From contig CALMBJ010000122.1 in the NCBI GenBank assembly GCA_937860175.1, positions 1 to 19,178 of the forward strand: a DNA stretch of 19,178 nucleotides. Direction: 5' to 3'. The stretch comes from an uncultured Actinomycetes bacterium (lineage in GTDB: Bacteria > Actinomycetota > Actinomycetes > Nanopelagicales > Nanopelagicaceae). A program made the position numbers and the translations under genes. Below, piece by piece: positions 17,042 to 19,178 of the stretch. Numbering within the stretch: position 1 is the stretch's first letter; the number at the start of each line of letters is the position of its first letter. A model generated the notes under the pieces. The model saw nothing but the letters and a program-made list of their open reading frames with translations, made no database searches and was not told the origin of the DNA.

Positions 17042-17266
17042 TTATCCAAATACCCAGAAGACGAGTCTTCCAAGAATGACGTCGAAGAGTGAAACAACGG
17101 CGATGATGAAGGTTACGAACACGAGTACAACAGCTGTGTATGTAGTGAGCTGATTACGTGTAGGCCAGACAACCTTACGGAGCTCTGAAACTACTTGGCG
17201 ATAGAAAAGTCCAACGCGCGCAAATAGACCGAGCTTCTCGGCTACTTGTTCAACTGACTCTGTCAT
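17042..17266 (-). CDS. secE: Preprotein translocase subunit SecE
   Basis: Small essential clamp of the SecYEG channel in the inner membrane. It has 74 residues from the ATG at 17264-17266. The amphipathic segment FYRQVVSELRKVVWPTRNQL, with the typical SELRKVVWPTR motif, precedes a single C-terminal membrane helix (about 41-68). An ATG two codons upstream touches the AAAGGA ribosome binding site, whereas the chosen one is seven bases away. It sits between tRNA-Trp and nusG, a widely conserved arrangement. Confidence 0.95.
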   Translation of the reverse strand: MTESVEQVAEKLGLFARVGLFYRQVVSELRKVVWPTRNQLTTYTAVVLVFVTFIIAVVSLFDVILGRLVFWVFG

Positions 17267-17341
17267 CGTCATTTCCTTTCGAACTTCGTTAGTACTACCT
17301 TTTTTACTCTTTACTCATTCATCGTTCTGTAAAACTTCTTG

Positions 17342-17415
17342 CAGGGCAGGAGGGACTCGAACCCCCAACCGGCCGCTTTGGAGACGGCAACTCTAGCCAA
17401 TTGAGCTACTGCCCT
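17342..17415 (-). tRNA. trnW: tRNA-Trp (anticodon CCA)
   Basis: Minus-strand cloverleaf of 74 bases. The acceptor stem AGGGCAG/CTGCCCT is perfect, the D stem is GCTC/GAGT, and the anticodon stem is GCCGT/GCGGC with loop CTCCAAA. The anticodon CCA is at 17379-17381. The T arm is GGGGG-TTCGAGT-CCCTC and the discriminator is G. The 3' CCA is not encoded. No strong promoter is visible upstream; TTGCTT and CATGCT 16 bases apart is only a weak match. It is 75 bases upstream of secE and may be co-transcribed with it. Confidence 0.97.
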
Positions 17416-17529
17416 TCGCGAGAGCATGGCAAAACCATAGGGAAAAGCAAACCCTCGTGAGCGTCGAAGTGTAGAGGCAAGGTGGGGTTCAGGTCTAACT
17501 CGAGCCTGAAATACGGCAGACTTGGGCCT

Positions 17530-18729
17530 ATGACTCCACGTATCTCAGCCCGTATCGCAGCTATCGCAGAATCAGCCACTTTGGCCGTTGATGCAAAGGC
17601 CAAGGCGCTTAAAGCAGCTGGTCGTCCAGTAATTGGCTTTGGCGCGGGTGAACCTGATTTTCCAACACCTGATTACATCGTTGAAGCAGCTGCTGCTGCA
17701 ACAAAGGTTGTCGCAAACCATCGCTACACACCAACACCAGGCTTGCCAGATCTACGAGATGCGATCGTTGCAAAGACAAAGCGTGACAGCAATTATGAAA
17801 TCACCGTTGACCAGGTCTTGGTGACAAATGGTGGAAAGCAATCTGTTTACCAGGCGTTTGCATCAATCATCGACCCAGGTGATGAAGTTCTTCTTCCATC
17901 TCCGTACTGGACTACATACCCAGAGTGCATCAAGCTAGCTGGCGGAGTAAGTGTTGATGTTTTTGCAGATGAGACACAAAATTATTTAGTTACTGTCGAG
18001 CAGCTAGAGGCGGCTCGTACTCCAAAGACTAAGGCTTTGCTTTTCTGTTCACCATCAAACCCAACAGGTTCTGTCTATTCAGCAGAACAAGTTAAGGCGA
18101 TTGGTGAATGGGCCGTGAAAAACAATATCTGGGTTATCTCAGATGAAATTTATGAGCACTTACTTTACGACGGTGCTGCGGCTCCATCGATGCCGGTTGT
18201 AGTTCCAGCCCTTGCTGATACATGCATCATCATCAATGGTGTTGCAAAGACTTATGCAATGACAGGTTGGCGAGTAGGTTGGATGATCGGACCTAAGGAT
18301 GTCATCAAGGCAGCCACAAATTTGCAGTCACACTTAACATCAAATGTTTCAAATGTTTCACAGCGCGCAGCAATTGCAGCTCTTAGTGGAAACCTTGATG
18401 CGGTACACAAGATGGGCGAAGCATTTAATCGTCGCCGTAAGCTAATCGTTGATTTACTTAATGAGATTCCTGGTTTTGAGTGCCCAACACCAACCGGTGC
18501 TTTCTACGTTTACCCATCTGTAAAGGGTGTCCTTGGAAAGACGATTCGCGGCAAAACACCTACAACATCTGCAGAATTAGCTACTTTGATTCTTGAAGAG
18601 GTTGAGGTTGCAGCTGTTCCGGGTGAGGCATTTGGTCCATCTGGTTACCTACGTTTCTCATATGCAACAAGCGATGAGGATATTGTCGAAGGTATTGGAC
18701 GTATCAAAAAGCTTCTTACTGAAGGTTAA
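17530..18729 (+). CDS. aspC: Pyridoxal-phosphate aminotransferase, aspartate aminotransferase type (class I)
   Basis: Transfers amino groups between aspartate-type amino acids and 2-oxoglutarate. The 399 residues follow the Streptomyces protein almost domain by domain: [32 protein letters not shown] with W127, SPSNPTG with N177, [10 protein letters not shown] with D205 and Y208. The PLP lysine is K240 in [16 protein letters not shown], and the carboxylate-binding arginine is R375 in YLRFSYA. The start ATG lacks a clear Shine-Dalgarno sequence. An in-frame GTG at 17482, with GAGG four bases upstream, would add 16 residues and cannot be excluded. It is divergent from tRNA-Trp, and its stop overlaps that of murB. 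Exact amino-acid preference (aspartate, prephenate or other) cannot be read from sequence. Confidence 0.93.
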   Translation: MTPRISARIAAIAESATLAVDAKAKALKAAGRPVIGFGAGEPDFPTPDYIVEAAAAATKVVANHRYTPTPGLPDLRDAIVAKTKRDSNYEITVDQVLVTNGGKQSVYQAFASIIDPGDEVLLPSPYWTTYPECIKLAGGVSVDVFADETQNYLVTVEQLEAARTPKTKALLFCSPSNPTGSVYSAEQVKAIGEWAVKNNIWVISDEIYEHLLYDGAAAPSMPVVVPALADTCIIINGVAKTYAMTGWRVGWMIGPKDVIKAATNLQSHLTSNVSNVSQRAAIAALSGNLDAVHKMGEAFNRRRKLIVDLLNEIPGFECPTPTGAFYVYPSVKGVLGKTIRGKTPTTSAELATLILEEVEVAAVPGEAFGPSGYLRFSYATSDEDIVEGIGRIKKLLTEG

Positions 18730-19178
18730 ATCTCTACCCCAACAAGATTTACTTCGGCTTCAAGGGTAATTCCAAATACCTCTTTGACCTGATTGCGTGC
18801 GCGCTTTGCAAGCTCTGCAATATCTGCCGCTGTCGCTGTTCCTGAATTAGTAAGCGCCAGAACATGCTTTGTTGAAATGCGTGCTCCCCCAACCTCATCA
18901 CCTTTATGTGTGCCAGAGTTTTCAATCAACCAGGCAGCTGAAATCTTTACGCGGCCATCATTGAGTGGCCACTTCGGCGCAGCATTAGGTAATTCATCTG
19001 CCTTTTGTTGAGAAATTATTGGGTTGGTAAAGAAAGAGCCAGCTGACCACGAGTCAGGATCATCGTGTGACAACAACATTCCCTTGCTGGCACGAAGTTC
19101 TAGCACCGCTGCACGTGTTTCTTTAACTGGTGCCTTATCGCCTGGTTCAACACCTAACTTCTTTGCTAGCTCCAAATA
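18726..19178 (-). CDS. murB: UDP-N-acetylenolpyruvoylglucosamine reductase, C-terminal part (runs off the window)
   Basis: MurB reduces UDP-GlcNAc-enolpyruvate to UDP-MurNAc with NADPH and FAD, the second step of cytosolic peptidoglycan precursor synthesis. About 150 C-terminal residues are present; the FAD-binding N-terminal half lies beyond the right edge. Visible are [11 protein letters not shown] with the proton-donor serine of the GSFF motif, [35 protein letters not shown] and LEAEVNLVG with the conserved glutamate. The reading frame continues upstream to the last base, so no start is shown. It converges on aspC; the two stop codons share four bases (TTAA) and there is no terminator between them. 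Confidence 0.95.
   Translation of the reverse strand, partial: YLELAKKLGVEPGDKAPVKETRAAVLELRASKGMLLSHDDPDSWSAGSFFTNPIISQQKADELPNAAPKWPLNDGRVKISAAWLIENSGTHKGDEVGGARISTKHVLALTNSGTATAADIAELAKRARNQVKEVFGITLEAEVNLVGVEI

Noticed and set aside
18342..18359. Tandem AAATGTTTC repeat in the aminotransferase gene
   Set aside because: It encodes Asn-Val-Ser twice, a segment conserved in the family (SNVSNV), so protein constraint explains it.

Overview
The window is a 19.2-kb stretch of a mid-GC genome from an actinobacterium. RpoB, RpoC, EF-G, NusG, L10, L7/L12 and the aminotransferase all read like Streptomyces/Mycobacterium-type proteins: RpoC has the actinobacterial coiled-coil insertion, RpoB has a TTG start, and a GTGIP-containing PH-like protein is present. 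Base composition is clearly lower in GC than in those genera. A freshwater, streamlined lineage such as acI/Nanopelagicales is a plausible inference, not proven here. The first 45 bases are not genomic. They are the end of an Illumina P5 primer, an 8-base i5 index and the Nextera transposon end, so the contig begins at a library artefact that cuts off tuf.

Layout, nearly all on the minus strand and therefore transcribed from right to left. Right end: the 3' part of murB (-), convergent with an aspC-type aminotransferase (+). Then tRNA-Trp, secE, nusG, rplK and rplA, ending in a terminator. Next comes a separate rplJ-rplL unit with its own promoter, an L10 leader with an attenuator hairpin, and a terminator after rplL. 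A short-chain dehydrogenase with its own promoter and two inverted repeats follows, then rpoB-rpoC with its own promoter. A strong bidirectional terminator separates rpoC from a plus-strand M48 (Ste24-like) membrane protease. This protease is divergent from a small conserved PH-like protein. Finally the str operon runs rpsL-rpsG-fusA-tuf, with tuf truncated by the adapter.

Functionally this is the core transcription/translation block: ribosomal stalk (L10, L7/L12), L1/L11 arm, RNA polymerase beta/beta', NusG, SecE, S12/S7, EF-G and EF-Tu. Three non-ribosomal genes (SDR, M48 protease, PH-like protein) sit between the conserved segments.

I see no CRISPR, insertion sequence, phage or defence system, and no wholly new system. 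The most interesting signals are regulatory RNA and DNA: an L1-binding-site mimic between rplK and rplA, a leader/attenuator with a possible antiterminator pairing before rplJ, and paired perfect inverted repeats over the SDR promoter. The sequencing adapter is the main data-quality issue.
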